A DNA stretch of 64,000 nt from Glycomyces harbinensis (GCF_900101745.1 NZ_FNAD01000014.1:1-64000); one strand, 5' to 3'; shown: positions 16,483-25,166, counted from the stretch's first letter. Notes: a model not told the origin generated them from the letters alone. A program made the numbers and translations.

Positions 16483-17751
16483 CTAGCCCGCCTGGTCGCT
16501 CTCGGCGAGCTGGTCGAGCGCGTCGTCCACGGTGACCGATCCGCTCAGCAGCTCCTGCGACAGGCGCCCCATGAGCTCCAGGGTCTCGGCGGAGAGGGCC
16601 ACGTGGAGCGCGGGCCGCCCGGTCGGGATCTGCGCGACGATGTCGGCGGTCGCCGGGCCGGCGGTCGAGGCGTCGATCGTGGTGTCGGCGGCGATCGCCC
16701 CGGCGTCGGCGTAGAACGCCTCCAGGGCGGCGGTCGAGGTGAGGGACCTGACGAGGTCGGCCGCGAGTTCGGGGTCGCCGGTCCACTCCGCCACGCCGTA
16801 CCCGATGCCGCCGTCGAAGGGCAGGTTCGGTGCGGCCTCGGGATTCACCAGCGGCGCGGGCATGACGCCGACGTTCTCGGCGCCGATGAACTCGCCGAAC
16901 TCCTTCCAGTGGCCGATGTCCGACATCAGGCCGATGACGTGGGCGGCCTCTCCGGCGTCGAAGATCGCGAACTCGTCGTTGAACATCGCGGTGGAGTTGA
17001 CGCCGTCGTTGTTGAGCCCGGCCTGGTCGGCCTCGACCCACAGCTCGAAGATCCGCTTCACCCCGGGGGAGTTCCAGTCGCGGTTCCCGGCGATCCAGTC
17101 GTCGTACTCCTGGGCGGTGAGCACGCCCGAGCCCAGCCCCGAGAGGAAGAACTGGATGCCGTAGCCCTCCTTGTTGCCCATCGCGAAGCACTTCGCGCCG
17201 GTGGCCTCGGTGATCGTTTCGCAGTCGGCGAGGAAGTCGCCCCAGGTCGCGGCGGGCGCCTCGGGGTCGAGGCCGGCCTCCTCGTACAGCGCCTTGTTGT
17301 AGTAGATCGGGTGGCCCTGCAAGGTGACCGGCGCGGCGTAGACGTGGCCGTCGGCGGAGAAGGCCTCCCACCCGGCCAGGCGCTCCATGTCCTCGGCGAG
17401 GTAGTCCTCCAGCGGCAGCAGGGCGTCGGCTCGGTCGCGCAGCTGGCCGCCGCCGTTGAAGAGCATGACGTCGGGGCCCTCGCCGGACTGGATCGCGGTG
17501 CCGAGCAGGTTGTAGTACTGGTCGAACGGCTGGGCCACGAACTCGACCTCGACGTCGGGGTGCTTCTCGGCGAAGTCGGCCTTCGCCTCTTCGATGTAGG
17601 ACTCGGCGGTCGCGTCCGCGGACTTCCAGTCCCAGACCACGAGGGTGCCGTCGCCGCCGCCTTCGGAGGATTCCGGTCCCGCGGCGCTGCCGCATCCGTA
17701 CAGCGCCAAGGGCGCGATGAGGGCGGTCGACCACAGTGCTCGTCGCTTCAT
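16483..17751 (-). CDS. Extracellular sugar-binding lipoprotein of CUT1 ABC importer
   Basis: The protein has 422 residues. A lipoprotein signal with basic n-region MKRRALW ends in lipobox LALYGC (Cys20). The mature protein is a family 1 solute-binding protein (cluster B, MalE/UgpB-like): LVVWDWKSADATAESYIEEAKADFAEKHPDVEVEF near the N-terminus, GDFLADCETITEATGAKCFA in the first lobe, and aromatic patches (EYDDWIAGNRDWNSPGVK) typical of sugar contacts. It is the promoter-proximal gene of the operon, so it is made in excess. The neighbouring beta-helix enzyme and enolase-superfamily enzyme suggest a pectic or hemicellulosic oligosaccharide as ligand (inference). Confidence 0.9.
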   Translation of the reverse strand: MKRRALWSTALIAPLALYGCGSAAGPESSEGGGDGTLVVWDWKSADATAESYIEEAKADFAEKHPDVEVEFVAQPFDQYYNLLGTAIQSGEGPDVMLFNGGGQLRDRADALLPLEDYLAEDMERLAGWEAFSADGHVYAAPVTLQGHPIYYNKALYEEAGLDPEAPAATWGDFLADCETITEATGAKCFAMGNKEGYGIQFFLSGLGSGVLTAQEYDDWIAGNRDWNSPGVKRIFELWVEADQAGLNNDGVNSTAMFNDEFAIFDAGEAAHVIGLMSDIGHWKEFGEFIGAENVGVMPAPLVNPEAAPNLPFDGGIGYGVAEWTGDPELAADLVRSLTSTAALEAFYADAGAIAADTTIDASTAGPATADIVAQIPTGRPALHVALSAETLELMGRLSQELLSGSVTVDDALDQLAESDQAG

Positions 17752-17820
17752 TGCAGATCACTCTCCGTGGGGGGTGGGCCGTGGGGGCCGGCTCGCAGGG
17801 TCGCCTGCAAACATAACTTG

Positions 17821-17850
17821 TATGACGTATGACGTCAATGGAGTGACGTA
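17821..17850. promoter_or_regulatory. TGACGT iteron cluster, candidate FadR-type operator
   Basis: TGACGT occurs at 17823, 17830 and 17844 (offsets of 7 and 14 bases), the middle copy being part of palindrome TGACGTCA. The cluster lies between the divergent solute-binding protein and FadR-type regulator genes, 36-65 bases before the regulator ATG. It is the obvious candidate for autoregulation and control of the importer operon. Confidence 0.5.
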
Positions 17851-17885
17851 TACTGAGCGCGATCAGTGCGGCAGGCGGAGGGCAG

Positions 17886-18656
17886 ATGACGGCATTGCAG
17901 GAACCGGCCGCGAGCGGACCGGCCCATCCGGCGTGGGCCCGGCGCCCGGCCAGCCTGGGCAGGGCGGTCACCGCGGAGCTGGTGCAGCGCATCGTCCGCG
18001 GCGACTACCCGCCCGACTCCGTGCTGCCGGCGGAGCACGCCCTGTGCGCGGCGTTCTCGGTGAGCCGCACCGTGATCCGCGAGGCCGTGAAGGTCCTGCA
18101 GGAGAAGGGGCTGGTGCAGATCCGCCAGGGCTCGGGCACCACCGTGCTGCCGTCGACCTCGTGGAACATGCTGGACGAACTCGTGCTCGCCGCGACCATC
18201 GACGAGGACGAGACCCTGGGCATCCTCGACGACCTCGTGGTCACCCGGCGCCTGCTCGAGTCCGACATGGCCAACGTGGCCGCCCGCGTCGCCGATCAGG
18301 ACGCCCTCGGGAGGCTCGGAGCGCTCGTCGACAGCATGGACGAGCTCGTGGACGACCCCGCGTCCTATCACGAGCACGACCGGGCCTTCCACGACACCGT
18401 CATGCGGGCCTCGGGCAACCGCATCGCGCGGGCCGTCGTGCGCTCGCTGGAGAGCCAGGTCATCAACACCGCCAGCTACATGGGCCGGACGGAGCGCTCC
18501 CTCTGCGTGGCCTCCAACCGCGGCCACCGCCGCATCTTCGAGCGCATCGCCGCCCGCGATCCCGACGGCGCGGCCGAGGCGATGTTCGCCCACATCACGG
18601 ACGCATGGCTCGTGCGCCGCAGCGCGAACGGCGATGCGAACCGGCTCGCGCGCTGA
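17886..18656 (+). CDS. GntR-family transcriptional regulator (FadR subfamily, FCD domain)
   Basis: The protein has 256 residues. An N-terminal winged helix (LGRAVTAELVQRIVRGDYPPDSVLPAEHALCAAFSVSRTVIREAVKVLQEKGLVQIRQGSGT) is followed by an all-helical FCD domain from about residue 105, with metal-ligand type residues in the pattern LLESDMANVAA, YHEHDRAFHDTVM, and GHRRIFERIAARDPDGAAEAMFAHI. FCD regulators sense sugar acids, sugar phosphates or other carboxylates. The divergent arrangement with the sugar importer and enolase-superfamily gene suggests that it represses that operon and responds to an acid sugar intermediate. Start: first ATG before the wHTH, with the AGGCGGAGGG region upstream as ribosome site. 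Confidence 0.9.
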   Translation: MTALQEPAASGPAHPAWARRPASLGRAVTAELVQRIVRGDYPPDSVLPAEHALCAAFSVSRTVIREAVKVLQEKGLVQIRQGSGTTVLPSTSWNMLDELVLAATIDEDETLGILDDLVVTRRLLESDMANVAARVADQDALGRLGALVDSMDELVDDPASYHEHDRAFHDTVMRASGNRIARAVVRSLESQVINTASYMGRTERSLCVASNRGHRRIFERIAARDPDGAAEAMFAHITDAWLVRRSANGDANRLAR

Positions 18657-18734
18657 ATCGAGGGCGCAAAGATCTGATGTCTGCCCTTGCGGGACACGGA
18701 CATTCGGCGGCAAATATCTTAAATTGCTCTGGTG

Positions 18735-18764
18735 TTGACTGCATACATCCAATCTATATAGACT
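18735..18764 (+). promoter_or_regulatory. Predicted promoter of the CE1-CBM13 gene
   Basis: TTGACT (18735-18740) and TAGACT (18759-18764), spacing 18; an alternative -10 is TATAGA with spacing 16. The flanking AT content is far above the local background. The ATG is about 155 bases downstream, leaving a long leader that contains the CebR-like box. Confidence 0.5.
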
Positions 18765-18808
18765 AGCGTCAATATTCAAGGCATCGCACGATCCGATTCG
18801 ACCTGATC

Positions 18809-18822
18809 TGGGAGCGATCCCA
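18809..18822. promoter_or_regulatory. CebR/CelR-like operator, one mismatch
   Basis: TGGGAGCGATCCCA differs at one position from the palindromic TGGGAGCGCTCCCA site known for actinobacterial cellulase repressors of the CebR/CelR family. It lies about 45 bases downstream of the predicted -10, a roadblock position. Confidence 0.55.
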
Positions 18823-18918
18823 GTCGGTCGGCGAACCGCGTCTCCTCATTGGACCTCTCATGCGTTGCCGGTCCACAGCGCAGTCTTCGATGTGCCTGAC
18901 CCCAAGGAGTTTCCCCTG

Positions 18919-20232
18919 ATGTCGAGATTCAGATCCGTGTTCACCTGCCTCGCGGCCGCGGTGCTGCTGGCGGTGGCGGGAGGCGCGACGGCCCAGGCCG
19001 CCGACGTACCCGCGGCGCCCGCCGCCGACGTGGCCGCCGCGGCCAGCTCCGGCTGCGGCAAGGCCCCGACGCTCAACAGCGGCACCCACACCATCCAGAG
19101 CAGCGGCCAGAACCGCAGCTTCATCCTCAAGGTCCCCGCCGGCTACGACGCGAATCGCCAGCACAAGCTGATCTTCGGCAACCACTGGTGGGGCGGTACC
19201 GCCAACGACGTCGCCTCCGGCGGCACCGACGGTGCCGTCTACGCCCACTACGGACTCGACGCGCTCTCGAACGGCTCGGCGATCTTCGTCGCGCCGCAGG
19301 GCCTCAACAACGCCTGGGCCAACTCCAACGGCCAGGACGTCGTCTTCTTCGACGACATGATCCGGGTGATCGAGGGCGCCCTCTGCGTCGACGAGTCGCA
19401 GCGGTTCTCCCTGGGCTTCAGCTACGGCGGGGCGATGAGCTACGCGCTCGCGTGCGCCCGGCCCGACACCTTCCGCGCGGTCATCGCCATCGCTGTCCCG
19501 GGACCGGTCAGCGGCTGCACCGGCGGCAGCGGGGACACCGCGTACATGGGCGTCCAGGGCGTCACCGACAGCATGGCCCAGGCGCGGTCGATGCGCGACC
19601 GCTTCGTCGCCAACAACGGGTGCACGTCGCAGAATCCGCAGGAACCCGCGGCGGGCAGCGGCAGGCACATCACCACCGCGTACTCGGGCTGCCGGGCCGG
19701 GTTCCCGGTCGTGTGGGCCGCGTTCGACGGCGGCCACCAGCAGGGTCCCGTGGACGGCTGCACCGGCTGCGAGAGCGGCAGGAACAGCTGGGTGAAGGGC
19801 GAGGTCTGGCAGTTCATCAGCCAGTTCGGCTCCACCCCGCCCGCCGAGACCGACCAGGTGCGCAACTCCAGTGCGAACCGCTGCCTGGACGTCGCGGCGC
19901 AGTCGCAGTCGAACGGCGCCCTGGTGCAGCTGTGGGACTGCCACACCGGCTCGAACCAGCAGTGGACCCGGACGGCCTCCGGGCAGCTCTCCGTCTACGG
20001 CGGCAAGTGCCTCGACGCGGAGGGCGCCGGGACCACGGCCGGGACCCGGATCATCATCTGGGACTGCCACACCGGGGCGAACCAGCGCTGGAACGTCAAC
20101 GCCGACGGCACCATCACCGGCGCCCAGTCGGGCCTGTGCCTGGCGACTACCAACGGCGGCACCGCCAACGGCACCGGCGTGGTCCTCTCGAGCTGCAACG
20201 GCTCGACGGTCCAGAAGTGGGCCCTGAGCTGA
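18919..20232 (+). CDS. Secreted CE1-type (feruloyl/acetylxylan) esterase with C-terminal CBM13
   Basis: The protein has 437 residues. The signal peptide ends near ATAQA (residue 27), followed by an Ala/Pro spacer. The alpha/beta-hydrolase domain (about 45-310) resembles feruloyl esterases of the tannase/PHB-depolymerase type: oxyanion region GNHWWGG, nucleophile Ser168 in GFSYGGAM, His in FDGGHQQGP. Multiple Cys pairs (CTGCESG, GCRAG) fit an exported enzyme. A ricin-B CBM13 (about 318-437) has QxW repeats NQQW, NQRW and QKW. An AAGGAG ribosome site 9 bases before the ATG fixed the start over an upstream in-frame Met. It is convergent with a GH43 gene across a hairpin. Confidence 0.88.
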   Translation: MSRFRSVFTCLAAAVLLAVAGGATAQAADVPAAPAADVAAAASSGCGKAPTLNSGTHTIQSSGQNRSFILKVPAGYDANRQHKLIFGNHWWGGTANDVASGGTDGAVYAHYGLDALSNGSAIFVAPQGLNNAWANSNGQDVVFFDDMIRVIEGALCVDESQRFSLGFSYGGAMSYALACARPDTFRAVIAIAVPGPVSGCTGGSGDTAYMGVQGVTDSMAQARSMRDRFVANNGCTSQNPQEPAAGSGRHITTAYSGCRAGFPVVWAAFDGGHQQGPVDGCTGCESGRNSWVKGEVWQFISQFGSTPPAETDQVRNSSANRCLDVAAQSQSNGALVQLWDCHTGSNQQWTRTASGQLSVYGGKCLDAEGAGTTAGTRIIIWDCHTGANQRWNVNADGTITGAQSGLCLATTNGGTANGTGVVLSSCNGSTVQKWALS

Positions 20233-20270
20233 CCGCCGAACCGGCGCGCCCGCGGCGCCGGGCATGAGTG

Positions 20271-20298
20271 AACGGGCCTCCCTCGCAGGAGGCCCGTT
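20271..20298. terminator. Bidirectional terminator between CE1-CBM13 and GH43 genes
   Basis: AACGGGCCTCC and GGAGGCCCGTT form a perfect 11-bp stem with a 6-base loop, lying between two convergent stop codons. Confidence 0.85.
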
Positions 20299-20309
20299 CC
20301 GCTGCGCCG

Positions 20310-21710
20310 TCAGGCGGTGAACTGCCACCAGTCCACGTTGTACAGGTAGCCGCTGCCGCCGGTGAACTTCAGGTACAGGTCGTGGTTCCCGGTCGCGCCG
20401 CTCACGGGGCAGGTGACGTTCGCCCAGTTCTGCCAGCCGCCGGTGCCCGAGACGCTGCACGTCCCGACCCGCGTGCCGTTGGGCCCGTCGAGCCGGAGTT
20501 CGATCGTGCCGCCGGCGGTGGCCGAGGCGACCCGTGCGGTGAACGACGACGCGCCGGTGCCGAAGGCGGCGCCCTCGACCTTGATCGAGTCGCCGTTCTC
20601 GATCCATCCGACGTTCATGCCGCCCCCGCTCGCGGGCTCGGTCTCCACGCCCGTGCCCCAGGCGATCGTCTCGGCCTCTTGGCGCACATACGGGTTGAGG
20701 CTGCCGACCTGCGGCGCCCCGCCGGTGGTCATGTTGATCGTCGGGATCGTGCCGTCGGCGTTGTAGGTGAACTTCTCGACGGCGACGGAGCGCGTGAAGC
20801 CGCCGCCTCCCGGCAGGGCCCCGTTGTGGTAGAAGAAGTACGAGCCGCCCTTGAAGTCGATCACCCCGGCGTGGTTGGTGAAGCTCGAGCCCTGCGCGGG
20901 CATCACCGTCCCCCGATAGGTCCAGGGCCCGGTCGGCCCGGGCGCCGTGGAGTAGGCGATGAACTCAGAGCAGCACTGCGCCGCGAACACGTTGTAGTAC
21001 AGGGAACCGCGCTTGTAGACCCACGGCCCCTCCTCGTAGAGCGTCGGCCGGTCCGTCCCGCCGGGACGCGTGCCGAAGCCCTGGGTGGTGAGGGGGATCT
21101 TGGCGGGCGAGCCCGAGTACGAGGTCATGTCGGCGTTGAGCTTCACGTACCACAGGTTCGGGTTGCCCCAGTACAGATAGGCCTGCCCGTCGGTGTCGAT
21201 GAAGACGGTGGGGTCGATCTCGGCGTTGTCGATCAGCGGGCGCCCGATGGCGTCGCGGAACGGTCCGGTGGGGCTGTCGGCGACGGCCACGCCGATGGCG
21301 TTCCTTCCGGTGGCGTCGTTGATGACCGGGACGTACCAGTAGAACTTGCCGTTGCGTTCGACCGCCTGGCCCGCCCAGGCGTCCTGGCGCGCCCAGCTGA
21401 ACGTGTCGATGTTCAGCGGCGAGCCGTGGTCGGTCCAGTTGACCATGTCGTCGGAGGACCAGACCCGCCACTCCTTCATGGTGAACCAGGTCGAGCCGTC
21501 CTCGTCGTGCCCGGTGTAGAGGTAGACGCGGCCGTTGTGGACCAGCGGCGCGGGGTCGGCGGTGTAGATGGTCTGGACGATCGGGTTGTCGGCCTGTACC
21601 GGGGAGGGCGACGGGTCGGCGACGGCGCTCAGCGTGGCCGCCAGGAAGGCGGACGCCAGCGTGATCGCCAGGGTTGCGAGTCGGCGCGGACTTCGATTCG
21701 GTGTGCTCAT
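20310..21710 (-). CDS. Secreted GH43 glycosidase with CBM6 (arabinoxylan-active type)
   Basis: The protein has 466 residues. The signal peptide ends near ATLSAVA. The five-bladed GH43 propeller (about 38-320) shows the catalytic base Asp in YTADPAPLVHNGRVYLYTGHDE, the pKa-modulating Asp in AEIDPTVFIDTDGQAYLYWG, and the acid Glu in YEEGPW. The CBM6 (about 330-466) starts at PYVRQEAETIAW and ends with YNVDWWQF. The pair matches XynD/AXH-type arabinoxylan arabinofuranohydrolases, though xylosidase activity cannot be excluded. It works with the neighbouring CE1 esterases on substituted xylan. A GAGAGG ribosome site lies just before the ATG. Confidence 0.9.
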   Translation of the reverse strand: MSTPNRSPRRLATLAITLASAFLAATLSAVADPSPSPVQADNPIVQTIYTADPAPLVHNGRVYLYTGHDEDGSTWFTMKEWRVWSSDDMVNWTDHGSPLNIDTFSWARQDAWAGQAVERNGKFYWYVPVINDATGRNAIGVAVADSPTGPFRDAIGRPLIDNAEIDPTVFIDTDGQAYLYWGNPNLWYVKLNADMTSYSGSPAKIPLTTQGFGTRPGGTDRPTLYEEGPWVYKRGSLYYNVFAAQCCSEFIAYSTAPGPTGPWTYRGTVMPAQGSSFTNHAGVIDFKGGSYFFYHNGALPGGGGFTRSVAVEKFTYNADGTIPTINMTTGGAPQVGSLNPYVRQEAETIAWGTGVETEPASGGGMNVGWIENGDSIKVEGAAFGTGASSFTARVASATAGGTIELRLDGPNGTRVGTCSVSGTGGWQNWANVTCPVSGATGNHDLYLKFTGGSGYLYNVDWWQFTA

Positions 21711-22009
21711 GAGAGACCTCTCTGACCGCGCTCGCGCGCGCTCGGCTCGCCGCTCGGGACCCGAGCGTCTGGAAAGATTTCGGCGCTCGCTTCGAAACTT
21801 AGAGCGCTGTCCACAGGGTATCCGGCCGAGTCGTCACATGTAAATAGATCAATATCCGGCGATACCTCGCCGCCTAGCCGCGCGGCTTGACGAGAAATCG
21901 GGCTGCATCCATCGCTCAGAGGCCTTAAGTTTCGGTACTTCCATGGAAAGTTCAGCGACGAACCGGGTGCGGGCACGTGCGCCAAAGCGATGACGTTCCG
22001 GAGGCGCTG
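21711..22009. other. Intergenic region upstream of GH43
   Basis: Holds the promoter region of the minus-strand GH43 gene. An AT-rich stretch at 21836-21860 is the likely promoter zone. I see no clear repeat, ORF or RNA gene here. Confidence 0.4.
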
Positions 22010-23662
22010 TCACCCCACCTCGACGGTCATCGTCGTGGTCACGGACTCGAACTCGGAGAGTCGGGTCTGGACGGTGAGCTCCCACTCACCGGCCAGCGGC
22101 AGGTCGACGACGCAGTGGTACTTGCCGAGCTCGAGGTCGTGGACCTGCGCGTTGACGGGGCCGAAGTCGTCCTCGGGGAGGAACGCCGAGACGGTCGGCG
22201 CTTCGAGCGGCTGGAACGGAAGCCCTTCGGCGTCGGTCAAGGTCAGCATGACGGTGTTCTCTCCCATCAGGCCCGGGGTGAGGTGTGCTTCGATGCCGCC
22301 GTCGCCGAGTTCTTCGTGCACGCTGGTCACCCCGCCGAGCGGAAGCACCGCCGCCGGCGGCGGCTTCTCCACGGCCGGACTGAGGTTGACCAGCAGTCCG
22401 GTGAGGACGGCGACGGCCGTGACGACCGCGGCCTCGACCGTGAGGATCCGCCGTAGCCGGGCGAGACCCGCCCGCCGGGCCCCGGCGTCCGCGACGGCGG
22501 GGACCAGTCGGAACCGGTTCCAGGCGGCGAGCGCTAGCGCGACGGCGACGAGCGCGAGTTTGACGATGAGGGCGCGTCCGTGGTCGGTTGCGAAGAGGCC
22601 GTCCCAGGTCCGGTGGATGGACAGGGCCATGACCAGGCCGCTGGCGCCGAGGACCGCCACGGCGTAGCCGGCCCAGGCGGAGAACCGGGCGACGATCCGA
22701 GCGTTCTCGGCTGCATCGCTTGCGCGCCAACGAAGTGCGATCAGCAGCCCGGCCAGGCCCCCGGTCCAGATCGCGCCGGTCGCGAGGTGGACGAGGTCGG
22801 CGGCGATCATCAGCCAGCGCTCGCCGAAGGCCATCGAGTGTCCTACCAGGACCGGTGCGGCGACCGCGGCGGCGACGGCGACCAGTGCGACCCGGGTCCG
22901 GGGGCCGCGGGTGAAGGCCGCGTACGCCGTGAGGACGCCGACCGCGGTGAGCGCCAGGACGATCAGCGGCGCGGGCTCGACCAGTCCGGCCCATGAACCG
23001 GTGTCGGTGATCCGCCCGAACGGGAGCCCGGCGATGTCGAGCGCGCCGAGGGGAACGGCGAGCGCGGCGCCGGTGATCGCGGCCGCCGCACCCGCACGGA
23101 GGAGGCGGTGGCGGGGGCGGCCCCGCCGGGCGCCGCGGGCGATCACGATGCGGAAGAACAGCAGTCCCGCGAAGACGAGCAGCCCGACGTAATGGAGTGC
23201 GGTCGCGGCCGCGAGCGGCAACGGGACGGTGTCCTCGGGCTCGCTCGGCGGCGCCGGCGCGGCTCCGGCCGGTGGATCGCCGACGGTGAAGGCCAGGACG
23301 CCCGCGATCGGGTGGTCGTCGGCGGAGACGACCCGCCAGTTCACGTAGTACCGGTCCTCGCCGAGGTCGGCGGGCAGCTCGATGATCACGTCGTCGTCGC
23401 GGGTCGTCGCGGTGAGGGTCCGCTCGGTGCCGGTGCCGTCGACCAGGACGGTGCCGTCCTCGATCGGTCGGACCGGCTCGTTGAAGCTGAGCGTGACCGT
23501 CGCCGGGGCCTCGTTCAGGGCGGCGCCGTCGGCGGGGTCGGTGCCCAGCAGGACGGCGTGCGCGGAGGCCGCGCTCGCGGGCGCGAGCGCGAGCGCGAAC
23601 AAGAGGACTGCCAGGGCGAGCAGCGCGGCCCGCCCCGGCGGTCGTACGGCGTGTGCCCTCAC
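22010..23662 (-). CDS. CopC-CopD fusion copper protein with C-terminal FixH/YtkA-like domain
   Basis: The protein has 550 residues with a GTG start overlapping the YcnI stop (GTGA). A signal peptide is followed by a CopC domain whose mature N-terminus is AHAVLLGTDPADGA (His brace) with a second Cu ligand region DDHPIAGV. About eight CopD membrane helices follow (residues about 140-430), including GHSMAFGERWLMIAADLVHLATGAIWTGG with conserved His residues. The C-terminal 100 residues form an extracytoplasmic beta domain (MLTLTDAEGLPF, then YHCVVDLPLAGEWELTV). Fused CopCD proteins move copper across the membrane, mostly inward for cuproenzymes. It is the last gene of a copper unit with YcnI. Confidence 0.88.
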   Translation of the reverse strand: MRAHAVRPPGRAALLALAVLLFALALAPASAASAHAVLLGTDPADGAALNEAPATVTLSFNEPVRPIEDGTVLVDGTGTERTLTATTRDDDVIIELPADLGEDRYYVNWRVVSADDHPIAGVLAFTVGDPPAGAAPAPPSEPEDTVPLPLAAATALHYVGLLVFAGLLFFRIVIARGARRGRPRHRLLRAGAAAAITGAALAVPLGALDIAGLPFGRITDTGSWAGLVEPAPLIVLALTAVGVLTAYAAFTRGPRTRVALVAVAAAVAAPVLVGHSMAFGERWLMIAADLVHLATGAIWTGGLAGLLIALRWRASDAAENARIVARFSAWAGYAVAVLGASGLVMALSIHRTWDGLFATDHGRALIVKLALVAVALALAAWNRFRLVPAVADAGARRAGLARLRRILTVEAAVVTAVAVLTGLLVNLSPAVEKPPPAAVLPLGGVTSVHEELGDGGIEAHLTPGLMGENTVMLTLTDAEGLPFQPLEAPTVSAFLPEDDFGPVNAQVHDLELGKYHCVVDLPLAGEWELTVQTRLSEFESVTTTMTVEVG

Positions 23663-24378
23663 GCGGCGCGGCGTCCTCGCACGAGGGCGATGGCGCCCAG
23701 GGCCGCGCCGATCATGCCGATCGCGAGCGCGACGTAGGTGACCGGGTCGGTGCCGCCGTCGTCGCCGCTCTCGGCCGCGTCCTCGGTGTCGGCGGGTTCC
23801 TCCGCGGCGTCGACGGCCGCGGTGTCGGCGGCGGTCACTTCGATGAACGGTGCGGGCGACTCGAGTTCGTCGGGGTTCTGCCCCTCTTCGGCGATCTCGA
23901 TCCAGGGGTGGTCGGAGGCGGTGCAGGTCTGGACGACCGGGAAGTGCAGGGTCTGCCCGGCGGTCTCCTCGGGGAGGCGCAGGGAGAGCTCGAAGGCGTC
24001 GCGCAGCCCGTCGGGGAGCGGGGTCTTCGCGGTGTAGACGACCTGGTCGACGCGTTCGGTGATCTCGTTGCCGTGTGCGTCGGTGACGGGTTCGGGGAGG
24101 TCGACCATGACGTTCTGGACGTCCCAGTTCGGGTTGACCGAGGGGGTGACGGCGTTGAGGGGTTCGGGGATCTGGATGGCGATCGCGGTGGTCGCCTCGC
24201 CGTCGCAGCCGTGCGGCACGGAGACGGTGAGCAGGGTGTAGGTGCCGGCGACGGTGTTCGCGGCGGAGATGCCGACGTGGGCGGAGGCGGGCGCGGTGGC
24301 CGCGAGGACGGCGACGGCGGCCGCTGCGGTGACGGCGGCGGTGCGCGCGAGGGCGCGGTGAACGGTGTTCTGGTGCAT
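23659..24378 (-). CDS. YcnI-family (DUF1775) copper-binding membrane-anchored protein
   Basis: The protein has 239 residues. The signal peptide ends at APASA and the mature protein begins AHVGIS, supplying the N-terminal His that binds Cu(II) in the YcnI family; the conserved Trp is in VNPNWDVQ. A beta-sandwich domain (about 32-175) is followed by an acidic stalk (AADTAAVDAAEEPADTEDAA) and a C-terminal membrane helix with basic tail (LVRGRRAA). The ATG was chosen over long upstream frame extensions because it starts a clean signal peptide. It is coupled to CopCD by a GTGA overlap, and probably acts as a copper chaperone for it. Confidence 0.88.
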   Translation of the reverse strand: MHQNTVHRALARTAAVTAAAAVAVLAATAPASAHVGISAANTVAGTYTLLTVSVPHGCDGEATTAIAIQIPEPLNAVTPSVNPNWDVQNVMVDLPEPVTDAHGNEITERVDQVVYTAKTPLPDGLRDAFELSLRLPEETAGQTLHFPVVQTCTASDHPWIEIAEEGQNPDELESPAPFIEVTAADTAAVDAAEEPADTEDAAESGDDGGTDPVTYVALAIGMIGAALGAIALVRGRRAA

Positions 24379-24968
24379 GACGAATACGGCTTTCTCGATC
24401 GAGTTGCGGCACAGGGAGGGCCGCAGGAGGTGGCGGAGGCGGCGGTGCGCGGCGGGCCGCGTCTGCCGAGCGCGCCGACGGCCTCGATCAAGCCTTGCGG
24501 CACTTGGGTCTGGGGGAGGGCGGGGCGCGGCAGGCTCGATCGGATCGGCGGGAGGGCCCGCCGCGGCTCGGTCAGCAGCGCGGTGGCGAGCCGTGCCCGC
24601 AGGCGCGGCAGCTCGGGTTCGACGCGGACGACCCACAGCACCGCGATCGCGGTGGCGCCCAGGTGGAGGAGCGTCATCGAGGCGTTCTGGCGCGGGTCGT
24701 GGGCGGCGTGCCCGGTCGCGGTCATCGTGAACAGGCTGTGCAGGATCGCCTGGGCCACGAGGAAGACGGTGAACAGCCATGCGGCCCTGCGGGGGCCGCG
24801 CTGCGCGCACAGGTGGGCGGTGGCGGCGATCGGCATGGCGGCGAACAGGAGTGCTTCGAGGGAGACGGTACCGCCGCCGAGGCGGTGTGCGAGTGCGGCG
24901 GCCGGGACCGCGACCAGCGCGAAGGCGCAGGCCTTGGCGGCCTTGGGAAGCGACCCGTGTGTGAGCAC
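24379..24968 (-). CDS. Membrane protein of the YcnI/CopCD locus; frame lacks a stop before YcnI
   Basis: GTG start at 24968 with a GGGAGG ribosome site. About 185 residues look genuine: four or five membrane helices (CAFALVAVPAAALAHRLGG, LEALLFAAMPIAATAHL, WLFTVFLVAQAILHSLF, MTLLHLGATAIAVLWVV), His residues near TM ends, and a tail GALGRRGPPRTAA similar to tails I recall from membrane proteins encoded beside YcnI in actinobacteria. No stop follows. The frame runs on through the whole YcnI signal and domain region to a stop at 23835, giving 377 residues in all, of which the last 180 are Pro/Ser/Arg-rich and look like a shadow. The coordinates given cover only the credible part. Either the stop was lost, there is a frame error, or two genes truly overlap by about 540 bases. 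Confidence 0.65.
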
Positions 24969-24987
24969 GCTCCCATCCTCCCAGAAG

Positions 24988-25003
24988 ATTGAGAAACGTC
25001 AAT
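24988..25003. promoter_or_regulatory. Inverted repeat upstream of copper unit
   Basis: ATTGA-GAAACG-TCAAT, 20 bases before the GTG of the membrane protein gene; on the minus strand TTGACG could also act as a -35. It does not resemble CsoR or CueR sites that I know. Confidence 0.35.
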
Positions 25004-25142
25004 ACCTCTGCCGTGTCCTTCGTGCGGCTGCTCCTCAGTGGAGACGCCCTCGGCCGCGAAGGCGAACGCGCCCGCACGGCCGGGCGCGTCTCGAGGTTGA
25101 GCCGAAGTGGTCGCACGATGACCACATCGGCTTATCCACATT

Positions 25143-25166
25143 GACGCATTTGATTGCAAATGTGTC
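25143..25166. promoter_or_regulatory. Near-perfect 24-base inverted repeat, candidate operator
   Basis: GACGCATTTG, a 4-base spacer ATTG, then CAAATGTGTC, with one mismatch in ten. It is followed by no U-tract and has no ORF nearby, so an operator is more likely than a terminator. The bound regulator is unknown. Confidence 0.4.

Noticed and set aside
15880-17832. 650-residue plus-strand frame opposite the sugar ABC genes
   Set aside because: Low-complexity antisense translation; the minus-strand genes have clear lipobox and EAA motifs.
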